Counted from the first letter of the stretch, positions 1 through 10,001 are shown. The stretch is 64,000 nt of DNA from Flavobacterium solisilvae (GCF_012911605.1 NZ_JAAMPT010000206.1:124001-188000), one strand, 5' to 3'. Made by a program: numbers and translations. The notes: a model not told the origin generated them from the letters alone.

Positions 1-2
1 TT

Positions 3-3000
3 TTAACTAATCCAAGTAATGCATTAAGCCAAGACACTGAAATTAGAATATCTTGTCCTGTTGACAAAACAATTACCCTTTTAAATCCTGACAATCAACT
101 GCTAATTGACACCAATTATGATGGCGTTTTTGAAAGTGGCGTAACACAATTTTCTTCTTTTGAAATTCGTTTCAGACTAAATACAGGTATATCATTAACT
201 CCAGAAAACAGCACTTTTTCTATAAAAGCCAATCTGATAAGTACTATTTCTATTTCTAATACCAATCTAACTGATTCAAACACTAGTCGAGTTTCACTAA
301 AACTTGTTGCTACTTGTGTTCCAAAAGATAGTGATGGAGATGGAAGTCCTGATCAAAACGATTATGACAGTGACAACGATTCTATTCCTGATTATTATGA
401 AAGTCAAGGAGCAAATTTTGTTGTAAGAAGCAATATCGATGCTAATAATGATGGTATTGACGATGCATTTGGAACTGGAATTATTCCAGTTGATACTGAT
501 GGTGATAGCGTTCCAGATTATCTTGATTTAGACTCAGACAATGATGGAATTTTTGACATCATAGAATCTGGAAGTCCAGGAAATCAAAATAATACTAACG
601 GAATTATGATTGGCAATTTTGGCACAAATGGTCTACACAATAGTTTAGAAACTTCTCCAAATAGTGGCATTATAAACTACACCATTGCCGATAGCGATAA
701 TGATGGTATTTGGAATTTTATCGAATTGGATAGCGATGATGATGGTTGTTTTGACACCATAGAAGCTGGATTTGAAGACAATAACAACGACGGAATTCTT
801 GGAAGTGATGTTCCAACCAATATTGTTGATGGACTTGTTATTTCAGCTAGCGGTTATGGAATTCCTAACCAAAATTATACTATTGGTGCGCCAATTTCCA
901 TCACAACACATCCAGCCAATGTTACGGTTTGTGAATTACAAACTGCCATTTTCACCGTTGATTCTCCAGCTGTTGACAGTTATCAATGGCAACTTTCTAC
1001 CGATAATGAAACAACTTGGAGCAACTTAACTAATAATGCAACCTATTCTGGCGTAACAACTGTTAGTTTAACGGTTTCCAATGTTTCGCCTACAATGGTT
1101 GGTTATAAATATCGTGTTTTCTTAAACAGAATTGGAAATTCTTGCGGATTGTATTCCAATGCTGCTACATTGACAACTTATGCTTTGCCAGTTGTAACAA
1201 CACCTATTACATTAAAACAATGTGATAGCGATTCAGATGGAATTTCTGATTTCAATTTGACACAAATTAATGATTTAATTTCTGCAAATGCCGCAAACGA
1301 AACTTTCGCTTATTTCACTTCGCAAACCGCAGCCGAACAAGAAATCACAACTCAAGAAATTACCAATCCAATTGTTTACAATACTGGTACTTCAACCGTT
1401 TTTGCTCGTGTAGAAAATTCAAACGGTTGTTATAGTGTTGCACAAATTAATTTGGTAGTTTCTGTCAGCCAAATTCCGCCGAGTTTTGTAATTCAAGACA
1501 TACACAAATGTGATGATTATCTTGATGCAACTAATGATGATCGTGATGGAATATCTGGACCATTTAATTTTACAAGCATAAAAAACAGTTTGCAATCCAT
1601 TCTTCCGCCAACAGTCACTATCAGTTTTTACAGAAATGAAGCCGATTTTCTTGCTGAAACTGATGCTGATGGTAATTCATTAGCCATAACAGACATTGCA
1701 AATTACAGAAATATTGGGTATCCAAATTCACAAACAATTTGGGTTCGAGCCGATAGTACCATTGATAATTCTTGTTATGGATTTAAAACATTTGAAATTA
1801 TTGTAGAAGCATTGCCTATTGCAAATAATGTAAATGCAACCAACCAAATTCGCCATTGTGATGATGACCAAGATGGAATTTATGGATTTGACACAACTGG
1901 AATTGAAGCTACCGTTTTAAACGGACAAACCAATGTTAATCTGCGATATATTAGAGCAAATGGAACGCAAACCACTACATTACCAAATCCGTTATTGGTA
2001 AACCAAAGTGAAACAATAACTGTAAGAGTAATCAATAATGTTACTCCGAGCCAAACTGAAGAATGTTTTGACGAAGTGCAATTAGAGTTTATTGTTGACG
2101 ATTTGCCACAAGCTTTTGCGGTTCCAGTTTCAGCAACAACGTATTGCGATAACGAAGCTGATCCTTTGTATCAAGACGGAATTGTAGATTTTGACACAAC
2201 TGATTTTGAAACCACTATTTTGGGCGGACAAACCAATATGAATGTTTATTATTTTGATGAAAACAACAATCCATTGCCAAGTCCGTTGCCAAATCCTTTT
2301 AGAAGCGGAACGCAGAATGTTCGTGTGGTAGTTGAAAATAGAACCAATACAGATTGTACTGCCGAAGTTATACTTCCGTTTATTGTAAACCCAACTCCAA
2401 TTATTGATTTAAATGAGCGAGTTTTAATTTGCTATCCAGATACACAAACGACTATTGACGCTCATATTCTTGACGGAACGCCAATTTCAAGTTATACTTA
2501 TCAATGGTATTTGAACGGAAATTTATTAGTTGGAAAAACGAGTTATGCCATAACAGTTCTAACGCCAGGAATTTACAACGTAACCGTTACTAACAGTACT
2601 AATTGTGTCATGTCAAGAAAAATTGAAGTTGTAATTTCTGAAGTGCCAACTTTTGACAGCATAGTTATCCAAGATTTAACCGATATCAATACGATTTTAG
2701 TAAATGTAAATGGTTCTGGAGATTATGAATTTGCGCTTGACGATATTGCTGGTCCATATCAAAGTTCAAACCTTTTCTACCAAGTTCCATTTGGATTACA
2801 TCAAATTTATATTCGAGATGTTGCTGGTTGTGCAACTATTGGACCAATTCAAGCTGCTGTTTTAGGAATTCCAAAATATTTTACACCAAATGGCGATGGT
2901 TTTCACGACACTTGGAATATAAAAGGAGTATCTTTGCAGTCAAATTCTCGCTCGATTATTTACATTTTTGATCGCTACGGAAAGTTATTGGCTCAAATAA

Positions 3001-3125
3001 AACCAATTAGTAATGGTTGGGACGGAACTTTCAATGGTCGTCAAATGCCATCCGATGATTATTGGTATTCTATTCAATTTGAAGATGGTCGAAGTGCAAA
3101 AGGACATTTTGCTTTAAAGAGATAA
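3..3125 (+). CDS. T9SS type B sorting domain surface protein, 5'-truncated
   Basis: The reading frame is open from base 3 to the TAA at 3123-3125, so the gene starts left of the window and about 1040 residues are visible. Roughly residues 105-260 hold Asp/Asn-rich, thrombospondin type 3-like calcium repeats (for example DSDGDGSPD and DSDNDG motifs). An Ig-like segment follows near 298-390. Then come several repeats of about 100 residues, each opening with a Cys-Asp-containing CDxDxDGI motif. The C-terminal 85 residues, starting IPKYFTPNGDG and ending in a KGHFALKR-type strand, form a gliding-motility-associated (CHU_C) type B sorting domain. Such proteins are exported by Sec, then by T9SS, and placed on or released from the cell surface. 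The ligand cannot be read from sequence. The next gene, 25 bases downstream, carries a paralogous sorting domain, so the two are probably co-transcribed. Confidence 0.9.
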   Translation, partial: LTNPSNALSQDTEIRISCPVDKTITLLNPDNQLLIDTNYDGVFESGVTQFSSFEIRFRLNTGISLTPENSTFSIKANLISTISISNTNLTDSNTSRVSLKLVATCVPKDSDGDGSPDQNDYDSDNDSIPDYYESQGANFVVRSNIDANNDGIDDAFGTGIIPVDTDGDSVPDYLDLDSDNDGIFDIIESGSPGNQNNTNGIMIGNFGTNGLHNSLETSPNSGIINYTIADSDNDGIWNFIELDSDDDGCFDTIEAGFEDNNNDGILGSDVPTNIVDGLVISASGYGIPNQNYTIGAPISITTHPANVTVCELQTAIFTVDSPAVDSYQWQLSTDNETTWSNLTNNATYSGVTTVSLTVSNVSPTMVGYKYRVFLNRIGNSCGLYSNAATLTTYALPVVTTPITLKQCDSDSDGISDFNLTQINDLISANAANETFAYFTSQTAAEQEITTQEITNPIVYNTGTSTVFARVENSNGCYSVAQINLVVSVSQIPPSFVIQDIHKCDDYLDATNDDRDGISGPFNFTSIKNSLQSILPPTVTISFYRNEADFLAETDADGNSLAITDIANYRNIGYPNSQTIWVRADSTIDNSCYGFKTFEIIVEALPIANNVNATNQIRHCDDDQDGIYGFDTTGIEATVLNGQTNVNLRYIRANGTQTTTLPNPLLVNQSETITVRVINNVTPSQTEECFDEVQLEFIVDDLPQAFAVPVSATTYCDNEADPLYQDGIVDFDTTDFETTILGGQTNMNVYYFDENNNPLPSPLPNPFRSGTQNVRVVVENRTNTDCTAEVILPFIVNPTPIIDLNERVLICYPDTQTTIDAHILDGTPISSYTYQWYLNGNLLVGKTSYAITVLTPGIYNVTVTNSTNCVMSRKIEVVISEVPTFDSIVIQDLTDINTILVNVNGSGDYEFALDDIAGPYQSSNLFYQVPFGLHQIYIRDVAGCATIGPIQAAVLGIPKYFTPNGDGFHDTWNIKGVSLQSNSRSIIYIFDRYGKLLAQIKPISNGWDGTFNGRQMPSDDYWYSIQFEDGRSAKGHFALKR

Positions 3126-3150
3126 TTTGAGTTTTGATTACCCATAAATT

Positions 3151-5160
3151 ATGTTTTTTAAGAAATTTTATCTGCTTTTTGGATTAATTTTTAGTTCAGC
3201 TTCTGCTCAATATATCACTACCGATGAAACACAAACAGCGGTTGAATTGATAGAAAATGTATTGATAAATTCGGGTTGTGCAAATGTTTCAAATGTATCC
3301 GTTTCTGGAGGAAATTTTACTTCGGGAGAAAAAAGTTGGGGTTATTTTAATGCTGCTGGAACGAGTTTTCCTTTTGAAGAAGGTATTATTTTAAGTACTG
3401 GAAAAATTATAAATGCACAAGGACCAAACGGTTATATTTCTGATGATGGCGGCGGAATGGGTTGGGTTGGTGACAACGATTTGAATGAAGCGCTGGGATT
3501 AAACAATACATTTAATGCTACAATTCTAGAATTTGATTTTATCCCTATTGGAAACCAAATTAGCTTTGATTATATCTTTTCTTCCGAGCAATATTTAACC
3601 AATCCAAGTCCTAATCAATGTAGTTTTACCGATGGTTTTGTTTTTTTACTAAAAGAAGTCAGTAGTTCAAGTTATCAAAATTTAGCTGTAATCCCAAATA
3701 CAACTATTCCAGTAAAAGTAAATACGGTTCGCGGAACAGGAACGATTTGTCCAGCTGCAAATGCAACTTATTTTGATGCTTTCAACGGTATTGAACATCC
3801 TACCAATTTCAACGGACAAACCAAAGTTTTAACTGCAAAAGCTGATGTTATTCCGGGACAAACGTATCACATAAAATTAGTCATTGCCGATGAAGGAAAT
3901 TATCGATACGATTCGGCTATTTTCTTGAAAGGAAGCAGTTTTTCTACTGGAATAGATTTAGGTGATGACAGAACCTTTGCCAATCAAAATCCGGTTTGTA
4001 CTACTGAAAGCATCACGCTAAACGCTACTACAACTGGAGTTCTAAACTATCAATGGTTTTTTAACGACAATCCAATTCCTGGTGAAACGAATAGTACTTT
4101 GACTTTAAATCCGCCATATAATGTTAACCAAAACGGAACGTATTCTGTTGAGTTGACTTTTTCACCAACTTGTATATCAACTTCTGAAATTGATTTGGAT
4201 TTTGCAACAGCACTTACAGTTGACCAAACTTCATATACTTTTTGTGATACTGATGCGGTTCAAGATGGAATTACAACTGTCACTCTTAGCGATATTATTC
4301 CAACCTTGTTCTTGAATTTACCTGCTAATCTTCAAGTGAATTTTTATAGTAGTACAACAAGTACCGTTGCTTTGTCAAATTCATTTTTACTTACAACTCC
4401 TTTTCAGCAAACGATTTATGCTAAAATAAGCAATAGTTCTTGTTACAATCCTATTGCTGTAACGTTGAATATCAATACTTTTAACGCAATTATTAATGAC
4501 GAAACGGCTGCTATTTGCAACAATATTTCAACTACTTTAACGGCTGATAGCGGTTTTCAATCGTATACTTGGAATACAGGCGAAACTACTTCATCTATAC
4601 AAGTTACTGATGCTGGTGTTTATACTGTTTTAATAGAAAATGCAAACGGTTGTACGAAAACGAAAACTTTTACTGTTACCAATTCTGAAATTGCTACTAT
4701 TGAAAATATTGTAATTACTGGTTTTGATGTAAATACTTCGGCTGAAATTGTGGTTTCGGGTAACGGAATTTATGAATTTTCTATTGATGGTGTTAATTAT
4801 CAAAGTAGTCCTGTTTTTACTAATTTGACTGGTTTGGTTTATACTGCTTTTGTAAAAAATGGTTGTGGTATTGTGCAGAAAGATTTTTATTTAGTTCAAA
4901 TTCCGAAGTTTTTTACGCCAAATGGTGATGGAATAAATGATATTTGGTTTATAAAAGGTATTCGTCCGTTGACGCCAAATGCTCGTTCTATTGTTTCTAT
5001 TTTTGATCGATATGGTAAGTTGTTAATTCAGTTTCCTGCTTTTGCCAATGGTTGGGATGGAACGTATAATGGTCAACAAATGTTTGCTGATGATTATTGG
5101 TATGTTATTGAATTAGGCGATGGAAGAACGGCAAAAGGTCATTTTTCGTTGTTGAGATAA
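3151..5160 (+). CDS. Choice-of-anchor L domain protein with T9SS type B sorting domain
   Basis: 669-residue exported protein. Residues 1-19 are a signal peptide ending SSASAQ. Residues about 25-265 match the choice-of-anchor L pattern: an early GCANVSNVSVSGG segment, a GIILSTG strand, a DFIPIGNQISFDYIFSSEQY stretch and a late LVIADEGN strand. An Ig-like domain with a YQWFFN core (about 290-350) and further beta-rich Cys-containing modules follow. From residue 583 the type B sorting domain begins (IPKFFTPNGDG, later NGWDGTYNG). It closely resembles the C-terminus of the preceding protein, so the pair looks like tandem T9SS cargo. The function is presumably adhesive or structural; no catalytic motif was seen. 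Confidence 0.9.
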   Translation: MFFKKFYLLFGLIFSSASAQYITTDETQTAVELIENVLINSGCANVSNVSVSGGNFTSGEKSWGYFNAAGTSFPFEEGIILSTGKIINAQGPNGYISDDGGGMGWVGDNDLNEALGLNNTFNATILEFDFIPIGNQISFDYIFSSEQYLTNPSPNQCSFTDGFVFLLKEVSSSSYQNLAVIPNTTIPVKVNTVRGTGTICPAANATYFDAFNGIEHPTNFNGQTKVLTAKADVIPGQTYHIKLVIADEGNYRYDSAIFLKGSSFSTGIDLGDDRTFANQNPVCTTESITLNATTTGVLNYQWFFNDNPIPGETNSTLTLNPPYNVNQNGTYSVELTFSPTCISTSEIDLDFATALTVDQTSYTFCDTDAVQDGITTVTLSDIIPTLFLNLPANLQVNFYSSTTSTVALSNSFLLTTPFQQTIYAKISNSSCYNPIAVTLNINTFNAIINDETAAICNNISTTLTADSGFQSYTWNTGETTSSIQVTDAGVYTVLIENANGCTKTKTFTVTNSEIATIENIVITGFDVNTSAEIVVSGNGIYEFSIDGVNYQSSPVFTNLTGLVYTAFVKNGCGIVQKDFYLVQIPKFFTPNGDGINDIWFIKGIRPLTPNARSIVSIFDRYGKLLIQFPAFANGWDGTYNGQQMFADDYWYVIELGDGRTAKGHFSLLR

Positions 5161-5238
5161 TTAAACGTTTCACTTTTTTAGCAACAGATTTAACGGATTA
5201 AACTGATTTTTCCTGAAGTAAAAATGGTTTCATTATTA

Positions 5239-5364
5239 GCCCTGATTGAAGCAAATATCCTTTTTATTTGTTACTGAGAAAAAAAGCCCTTCGACTGCGC
5301 TCAGGGTGACAAAAGTTGAGTTGCCTTTTTATTAAACCGATAAAAAGATATTGCGTAAAGCAGG
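5239..5364. repeat. Long imperfect hairpin element carrying a nested small repeat
   Basis: The 300-base stretch between the type B gene and typA has no credible gene. It contains a long interrupted inverted repeat. The left arm at 5241-5267 (CCTGATTGAAGC, then ATATCCTTTTTAT) is largely complementary to the right arm at 5339-5364 (ATAAAAAGATAT, then GCGTAAAGCAGG). The AT-rich inner parts pair with one bulge and the outer parts match at 9 of 12 positions. The small TCGACTGCGCTC repeat sits in the loop. From memory, similar intergenic elements recur in Flavobacterium genomes; this is recollection, not a search. Confidence 0.55.
5287..5311. repeat. Dispersed small hairpin repeat, copy 1 (arms CCCT/AGGG)
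   Basis: A CCCT arm, the core TCGACTGCGCTC, an AGGG arm, then TGACA. The same core with different but still complementary arms occurs at 18627-18651 (CACC/GGTG) and at 38951-38970 (TACT/AGTA, core with T in place of G). This copy is intergenic, inside the loop of a larger hairpin element. Confidence 0.75.
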
Positions 5365-5400
5365 AAAATGGTTTACAAAAATTCCCGAACGATTCGCTCC

Positions 5401-5439
5401 AAAAAAAATCCCAAACTCCTTTATTGGAATTTGGGATTT
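5401..5439 (-). terminator. Rho-independent terminator of typA
   Basis: The inverted repeat AAATCCCAAA (5406-5415) / TTTGGGATTT (5430-5439) extends inward by three more pairs after one mismatch. Read on the minus strand, the stem is followed by a run of eight T (5401-5408). It lies about 20 bases past the typA stop codon. Confidence 0.85.
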
Positions 5440-5459
5440 AGATTTTGGAATTTTATTGC

Positions 5460-7256
5460 TTATAGTTTGAAACGTTTTCTGTCGTTTTCGTTCAAATAGA
5501 TTTTACGTAAACGCAACGATTTTGGTGTTACTTCTACATATTCGTCCTTTTGAATGTATTCTAAAGCTTCTTCTAATGAGAATTTGATTGCTGGAACGAT
5601 TTTGTTTTTATCGTCGGCACCAGCGGAACGGAAGTTGGTTAACTGCTTGGTTTTAGTGATATTAATGGTCATATCATCGCCACGAGAGTTTTCTCCAACT
5701 ACTTGTCCTTCGTAGATATCTTCGTTTGGATCAACAAAGAATTTACCTCTATCTTGTAGTTTATTGATTGAGTAAGGAATGGCTTTTCCGTTTTCCATAG
5801 AGATTAACGAACCGTTGATACGACCTGCAATTTCTCCTTTGAATGGTTCGTAACCAATGAAACGATGCGCCATGATTGCTTCTCCAGCAGTTGCTGTCAA
5901 CAATTGATTTCTCAATCCGATGATTCCACGTGATGGAATGTTGAATTTGATAATCATTCGCTCGCCTTTTCCTTCCATAGAAAGCATTTCTCCTTTACGT
6001 ACTGAAACGAATTCAACTGCTCTTCCTGAAACGTGTTCTGGTAAATCGATGGTTAATTCTTCGATTGGTTCACATTTTACACCATCAATTTCTTTGATAA
6101 TTACTTGTGGTTGACCAATTTGCAACTCATAACCTTCTCTTCTCATGGTTTCGATTAAAACCGATAAGTGAAGTACACCACGACCGAAAACCATAAATTT
6201 ATCGGCTGAATCTGTATCGGCTACGCGAAGTGCAAGGTTTTTTTCTAATTCTTTTGCTAAACGATCTTTGATGTGACGCGATGTTACAAACTTTCCTTCT
6301 TTTCCGAAGAAAGGAGAATCGTTAATTGTAAATAACATACTCATTGTTGGCTCGTCGATTGCAATGGTTTGCAATGCTTCTGGATTTTCGAAATCTGCGA
6401 TTGTGTCTCCAATTTCAAAACCTTCTACTCCAACGATTGCACAAATATCTCCAGCAACTACTTCGGTTACTTTTTTACGTCCAAGACCTTCAAAAGTGTG
6501 TAGTTCTTTAATTCTTGATTTTATAACTTTTCCATCTCTTTTTACTAAAGAAATTGGCATTCCTTCTTTTAAAACACCTCTTTCAAGACGACCAATAGCG
6601 ATACGACCTGTAAATGAAGAAAAATCTAACGATGTAATCAACATCTGTGGAGTTCCTTCTGATACTTTTGGAGCTGGAACGTGTTCTACAACCATATCTA
6701 ATAATGGTTCGATGTTTTCTGTTTGGTTTTCCCAATGGTCAGACATCCAGTTATTTTTTGCCGAACCATAAACGGTTGGGAAATCTAATTGCCATTCTTC
6801 TGCACCCAATTCGAACATTAAGTCGAAAACTTTTTCGTGAACTTCTTCTGGAGTACAGTTTTCTTTATCAACTTTATTGATTACTACACATGGTTTTAAT
6901 CCTAAATCGATTGCTTTTTGCAACACGAAACGAGTTTGTGGCATTGGACCTTCAAATGCATCAACTAAAAGACAAACTCCGTCTGCCATGTTGAGTACAC
7001 GTTCTACTTCACCACCAAAATCGGCGTGACCTGGAGTATCTATAATATTAATTTTTGTTCCTTTGTAAACAACAGAAACATTTTTAGAAGTAATAGTAAT
7101 TCCTCTTTCACGTTCTAAATCGTTGTTGTCTAATATTAAATCGCCTGTGTTTTCGTTTTCACGAAATAACTGGCAATGATACATAATTTTATCAACCAAA
7201 GTCGTTTTACCGTGGTCAACGTGAGCAATAATAGCAATGTTTCTAATCGATTCCAT
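5460..7256 (-). CDS. typA: Translational GTPase TypA/BipA
   Basis: 598 residues, the usual TypA length. The N-terminal GTPase domain has G1 [10 protein letters not shown] (residues about 11-20), the switch I region RERGITI, G3 DTPGHADF and G4 NKVDK, followed by the beta-barrel, the EF-G-like domains and the TypA-specific C-terminus ending in [17 protein letters not shown]. TypA is a ribosome-associated GTPase in the EF-G/LepA superfamily that helps ribosome assembly and translation under stress or in the cold. It is a single-gene unit: a TACCTTTG promoter element lies 20 bases upstream and a strong terminator lies downstream. Confidence 0.97.
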   Translation of the reverse strand: MESIRNIAIIAHVDHGKTTLVDKIMYHCQLFRENENTGDLILDNNDLERERGITITSKNVSVVYKGTKINIIDTPGHADFGGEVERVLNMADGVCLLVDAFEGPMPQTRFVLQKAIDLGLKPCVVINKVDKENCTPEEVHEKVFDLMFELGAEEWQLDFPTVYGSAKNNWMSDHWENQTENIEPLLDMVVEHVPAPKVSEGTPQMLITSLDFSSFTGRIAIGRLERGVLKEGMPISLVKRDGKVIKSRIKELHTFEGLGRKKVTEVVAGDICAIVGVEGFEIGDTIADFENPEALQTIAIDEPTMSMLFTINDSPFFGKEGKFVTSRHIKDRLAKELEKNLALRVADTDSADKFMVFGRGVLHLSVLIETMRREGYELQIGQPQVIIKEIDGVKCEPIEELTIDLPEHVSGRAVEFVSVRKGEMLSMEGKGERMIIKFNIPSRGIIGLRNQLLTATAGEAIMAHRFIGYEPFKGEIAGRINGSLISMENGKAIPYSINKLQDRGKFFVDPNEDIYEGQVVGENSRGDDMTINITKTKQLTNFRSAGADDKNKIVPAIKFSLEEALEYIQKDEYVEVTPKSLRLRKIYLNENDRKRFKL

Positions 7257-7276
7257 CTAAGTTTTTTTTCAGGGTG

Positions 7277-7284
7277 CAAAGGTA
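7277..7284 (-). promoter_or_regulatory. Probable typA promoter (-7 element TACCTTTG)
   Basis: The minus strand reads TACCTTTG, an exact fit to the Bacteroidota -7 consensus TAnnTTTG, ending 20 bases before the typA ATG. The -33 region is only a T-rich match without a clear TTG. Confidence 0.55.
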
Positions 7285-7406
7285 CATTTTATTTTTTGAT
7301 AAAACTGTTCTTTAAAATAAATTAGCATGATAAAATTATTTTATATTTTCATCGATATGTTAGTTTGAAATTTTTAAACTTACTTAAATTTTATATATTT
7401 GGAGTA

Positions 7407-9119
7407 ATGAAAAACAACTCTAATAAAATAACCCTCATTTATTTTGTTATCTTGATAACAGTGGTATTTTTGACGCAAAAAATATTTACTAGTTATTCTT
7501 TTTCCTCTGAAACCAATTCGATTATTACTACCAAAGAGATTGTAATCATTGTTTTATCAATCGTTTTGTTTCGATATTTTCTATATGTAAACGAAAAACA
7601 CAACGAAATAGTTTTAAATAAACTCAAAAAAAGTAACCAAGATATTATAGAATCCAAGGAACGATATGACATTGTTGCCAAAGCAACGAGTGATACCATT
7701 TGGGATTGGAAGATTGATAACGATGCTTTTATTTGGAATAAAGGAATTCAAAGCGTTTTTGGTTATAAAAAAGAAGAAGTTGGCAAAGGCTCAAATTGGT
7801 GGTTTGAGAGAATTCACCCCGAAGACAGTTTAAAAATGTCGGTTCGTTTATATTCTTTCCTTGATTATAAAACTGACAAATGGCAAGACGAATACCGTTT
7901 TCAATGTGCCGATGGTAGTTATAAATATGTCATCGATAAAGGCTTTTTGGTCAAAAACAAAGACGGAAAAATAGTTAGAATGATTGGTTCTATTCAAGAT
8001 GTAACCAAGCAAAAAGAAGAAGAACAACGACTTCGTTTACTAGAAACGGTTATTACACAAACAAACGATTCGGTAATGATTTGTAGCACTCAACTGAACG
8101 AAAACTCAATGCCAAACATTCTCTTCGTAAACTCAGCATTTGAAAACATGACTGGATATAAAACCGAAGAATCAATAGGAATGTCGCTGGATATATTGTT
8201 TGGAGAAAAATCAGACAATCAACATACCGAAGAGCTTAAAAAATGCATTAGAGAATATCAAGTTTGTGAAGTAGAAACTATTTGTTACAAAAAAAATGGT
8301 TCTGTATTTTGGATAAACTTTTCCATGATTCCTGTTACCAATAAAGACGGCGAACATTCTCACTGGATTTCAATTCAAAGGGATGTTACCGAGGTAAAAG
8401 AAAAAGAAAAAGAAAGAGAACAACTCATCAGGGAATTAACCAAAAACAATAACGATTTAAAACAGTTTTCATATATCACTTCCCATAATTTAAGAGCACC
8501 TCTTTCAAATTTAACTGGACTTTTGAATTTAATTGATGATATTCCTATTGAAAATCCGGAATTAAAAGAATTAATTGACGGATTTAGCACTTCAACTCAT
8601 TTATTGAACGATACTATCAATGATTTAGTTAAAGCAATTGTTATTAAAGACAATCCTTCTATTAAAAAGGAAAAAGTTCCCATAAAAGAAGTTTTTGAAA
8701 ATGTATTCAATCAGCTGAACTTTATGATTAGTCTTCACAAACCTATCTTAAAAATAGAACTAGAAGAAGAATATATTTCTAATATCAATAAATCTTACCT
8801 AGAAAGTATTTTCTTGAATTTAATGACAAATTCAATTAAATATCGCTCCACAACTACTCAACTCAAAATTACGATTTCTTCAAAAATCGAAAATGACGAG
8901 CTGATTATTAGTTTTAAAGACAACGGAATTGGTATCGATTTGGAAAAAAATAAAGATAAAATTTTCGGATTATACCAACGCTTCCACAACCATCCAGACA
9001 GCAAAGGATTAGGACTTTATTTAGTAAAATCACAAGTAGAAAGCATGGGCGGAACAATAACTGTTGATAGTAAAGTTGGCAAAGGCACTACATTTACCCT
9101 GAATTTTAAAAAACAATAA
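7407..9119 (+). CDS. Membrane PAS-domain sensor histidine kinase
   Basis: From the ATG at 7407 the protein has 570 residues; a TTG at 7365 would add 14 residues and is less likely. Two membrane segments (about 8-27 and 44-62) are followed by two PAS/PAC modules (about 80-205 and 215-330). The first is a PAS_3-type fold (KATSDTIWDW, FGYKKEEVG). A short coiled linker leads to the H-box SHNLRAPLSNL with the phospho-accepting His near residue 360. The HATPase domain has N-box NLMTNSIKY (about 470), DNGIGI and GLGLYLVK. The loop between the membrane helices is short, so the signal is probably sensed by the cytoplasmic PAS domains. The response regulator one base downstream is the likely partner. 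Confidence 0.92.
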   Translation: MKNNSNKITLIYFVILITVVFLTQKIFTSYSFSSETNSIITTKEIVIIVLSIVLFRYFLYVNEKHNEIVLNKLKKSNQDIIESKERYDIVAKATSDTIWDWKIDNDAFIWNKGIQSVFGYKKEEVGKGSNWWFERIHPEDSLKMSVRLYSFLDYKTDKWQDEYRFQCADGSYKYVIDKGFLVKNKDGKIVRMIGSIQDVTKQKEEEQRLRLLETVITQTNDSVMICSTQLNENSMPNILFVNSAFENMTGYKTEESIGMSLDILFGEKSDNQHTEELKKCIREYQVCEVETICYKKNGSVFWINFSMIPVTNKDGEHSHWISIQRDVTEVKEKEKEREQLIRELTKNNNDLKQFSYITSHNLRAPLSNLTGLLNLIDDIPIENPELKELIDGFSTSTHLLNDTINDLVKAIVIKDNPSIKKEKVPIKEVFENVFNQLNFMISLHKPILKIELEEEYISNINKSYLESIFLNLMTNSIKYRSTTTQLKITISSKIENDELIISFKDNGIGIDLEKNKDKIFGLYQRFHNHPDSKGLGLYLVKSQVESMGGTITVDSKVGKGTTFTLNFKKQ

Positions 9120-9120
9120 A

Positions 9121-9522
9121 ATGTTAGATAAAGTTTTTTGCATAGATGACGATCCAATAACACTGATGCTTTGTAAAAAAGCAATGCAAAGAGTAGATTT
9201 CGCTCATGAAATAATAACGCTTCAAAGCGGCGAGGAAGCTATTTCTTTTTTTGAAACCAATAGCAATTCTCCCGAAAACAATGATATTCCTAATCTAATT
9301 TTCCTTGACTTAAATATGCCTTTAATGAGCGGTTGGGAATTTTTAGATATCTATTTAAACCGTGGTTATCACAAAATATTTACTAAAACCAGCATCATCG
9401 TTCTATCTTCAACTATAGATCCAAAAGACATAGAAAAATCAAAATTCTACCCAATGGTTGTCAATTTTCTTTCTAAACCAATCAGCAAAGAAATCTTGCA
9501 GGAATTAAAATCAAAACTTTAA
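9121..9522 (+). CDS. Single-domain response regulator (CheY-like)
   Basis: 133 residues consisting only of a receiver domain. The acidic cluster is DDD at 9-11, the phospho-acceptor is Asp63 in IFLDLNMP, a Ser/Thr switch lies in IIVLSST, and the conserved Lys is in FLSKPIS. There is no output domain, so it must act by protein contact, as a phosphorelay intermediate or by diverting phosphoryl groups. It starts one base after the stop of the PAS histidine kinase, so the two form a translationally coupled pair. Confidence 0.93.
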   Translation: MLDKVFCIDDDPITLMLCKKAMQRVDFAHEIITLQSGEEAISFFETNSNSPENNDIPNLIFLDLNMPLMSGWEFLDIYLNRGYHKIFTKTSIIVLSSTIDPKDIEKSKFYPMVVNFLSKPISKEILQELKSKL

Positions 9523-9542
9523 AAATTCTAAAAAAATAAGAA

Positions 9543-9577
9543 TAAAAAAAAGCACTCATCCCTGAGTGCTTTACTTT
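9543..9577. terminator. Bidirectional terminator between response regulator and rpsT
   Basis: A perfect stem AGCACTCA (9551-9558) / TGAGTGCT (9563-9570) with a four-base loop is flanked by an A run on the left and a T-rich run on the right. It can therefore end transcripts from both converging genes; the minus-strand tail (rpsT) is the stronger one. Confidence 0.85.
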
Positions 9578-9595
9578 TTGTATAAACTTTATCGA

Positions 9596-9847
9596 TTATA
9601 ACTTAGCAACGTGCTTAGTTAATTTAGATTTTAAGTTAGAAGCTTTGTTATCATGAATTATATTTTTCTTAGCTAATTTATCAATCATAGAGATTACAGA
9701 AGATAATTTAGCAGCTGCTTCAGTTTTATCAGTAGCTAATCTTAATGCTTTAATTGCATTACGAGTAGTTTTGTGTTGATATCTGTTCAACACTCTTTTC
9801 TTTTCGTTGCTTCTAATTCTTTTTAGAGCTGACTTATGATTTGCCAT
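9596..9847 (-). CDS. rpsT: 30S ribosomal protein S20
   Basis: 83 residues, highly basic. It begins MANHKSALKRIRSNEKKR, the diagnostic S20 N-terminus, with a helical Lys/Ala-rich remainder. S20 is a primary 16S rRNA-binding protein of the small subunit, contacting the 5' domain and helix 44. It is transcribed alone and ends at a strong hairpin. The 150-base stretch between it and the tRNA-Glu pair has no gene. Confidence 0.98.
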   Translation of the reverse strand: MANHKSALKRIRSNEKKRVLNRYQHKTTRNAIKALRLATDKTEAAAKLSSVISMIDKLAKKNIIHDNKASNLKSKLTKHVAKL

Positions 9848-10001
9848 TTTCTTTTAATTTAATTGTAATAATTGTATAAACTATTAGTTAAAAAAGAAAA
9901 ACCTCCCACATTAGCCTAAGCGAACACTTTGGTTTTAACTAATAAAACAAAATCCGAGACACTGGACGATTGTTTTATAAAACTATTTTACAACTAATTT
10001 G

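Noticed and set aside
6364..6771. A 135-codon open frame opposite typA, and a second one at 6647-6880.
   Set aside because: They lie wholly antisense to a strongly conserved GTPase gene, have no family features, and are expected from its codon pattern.
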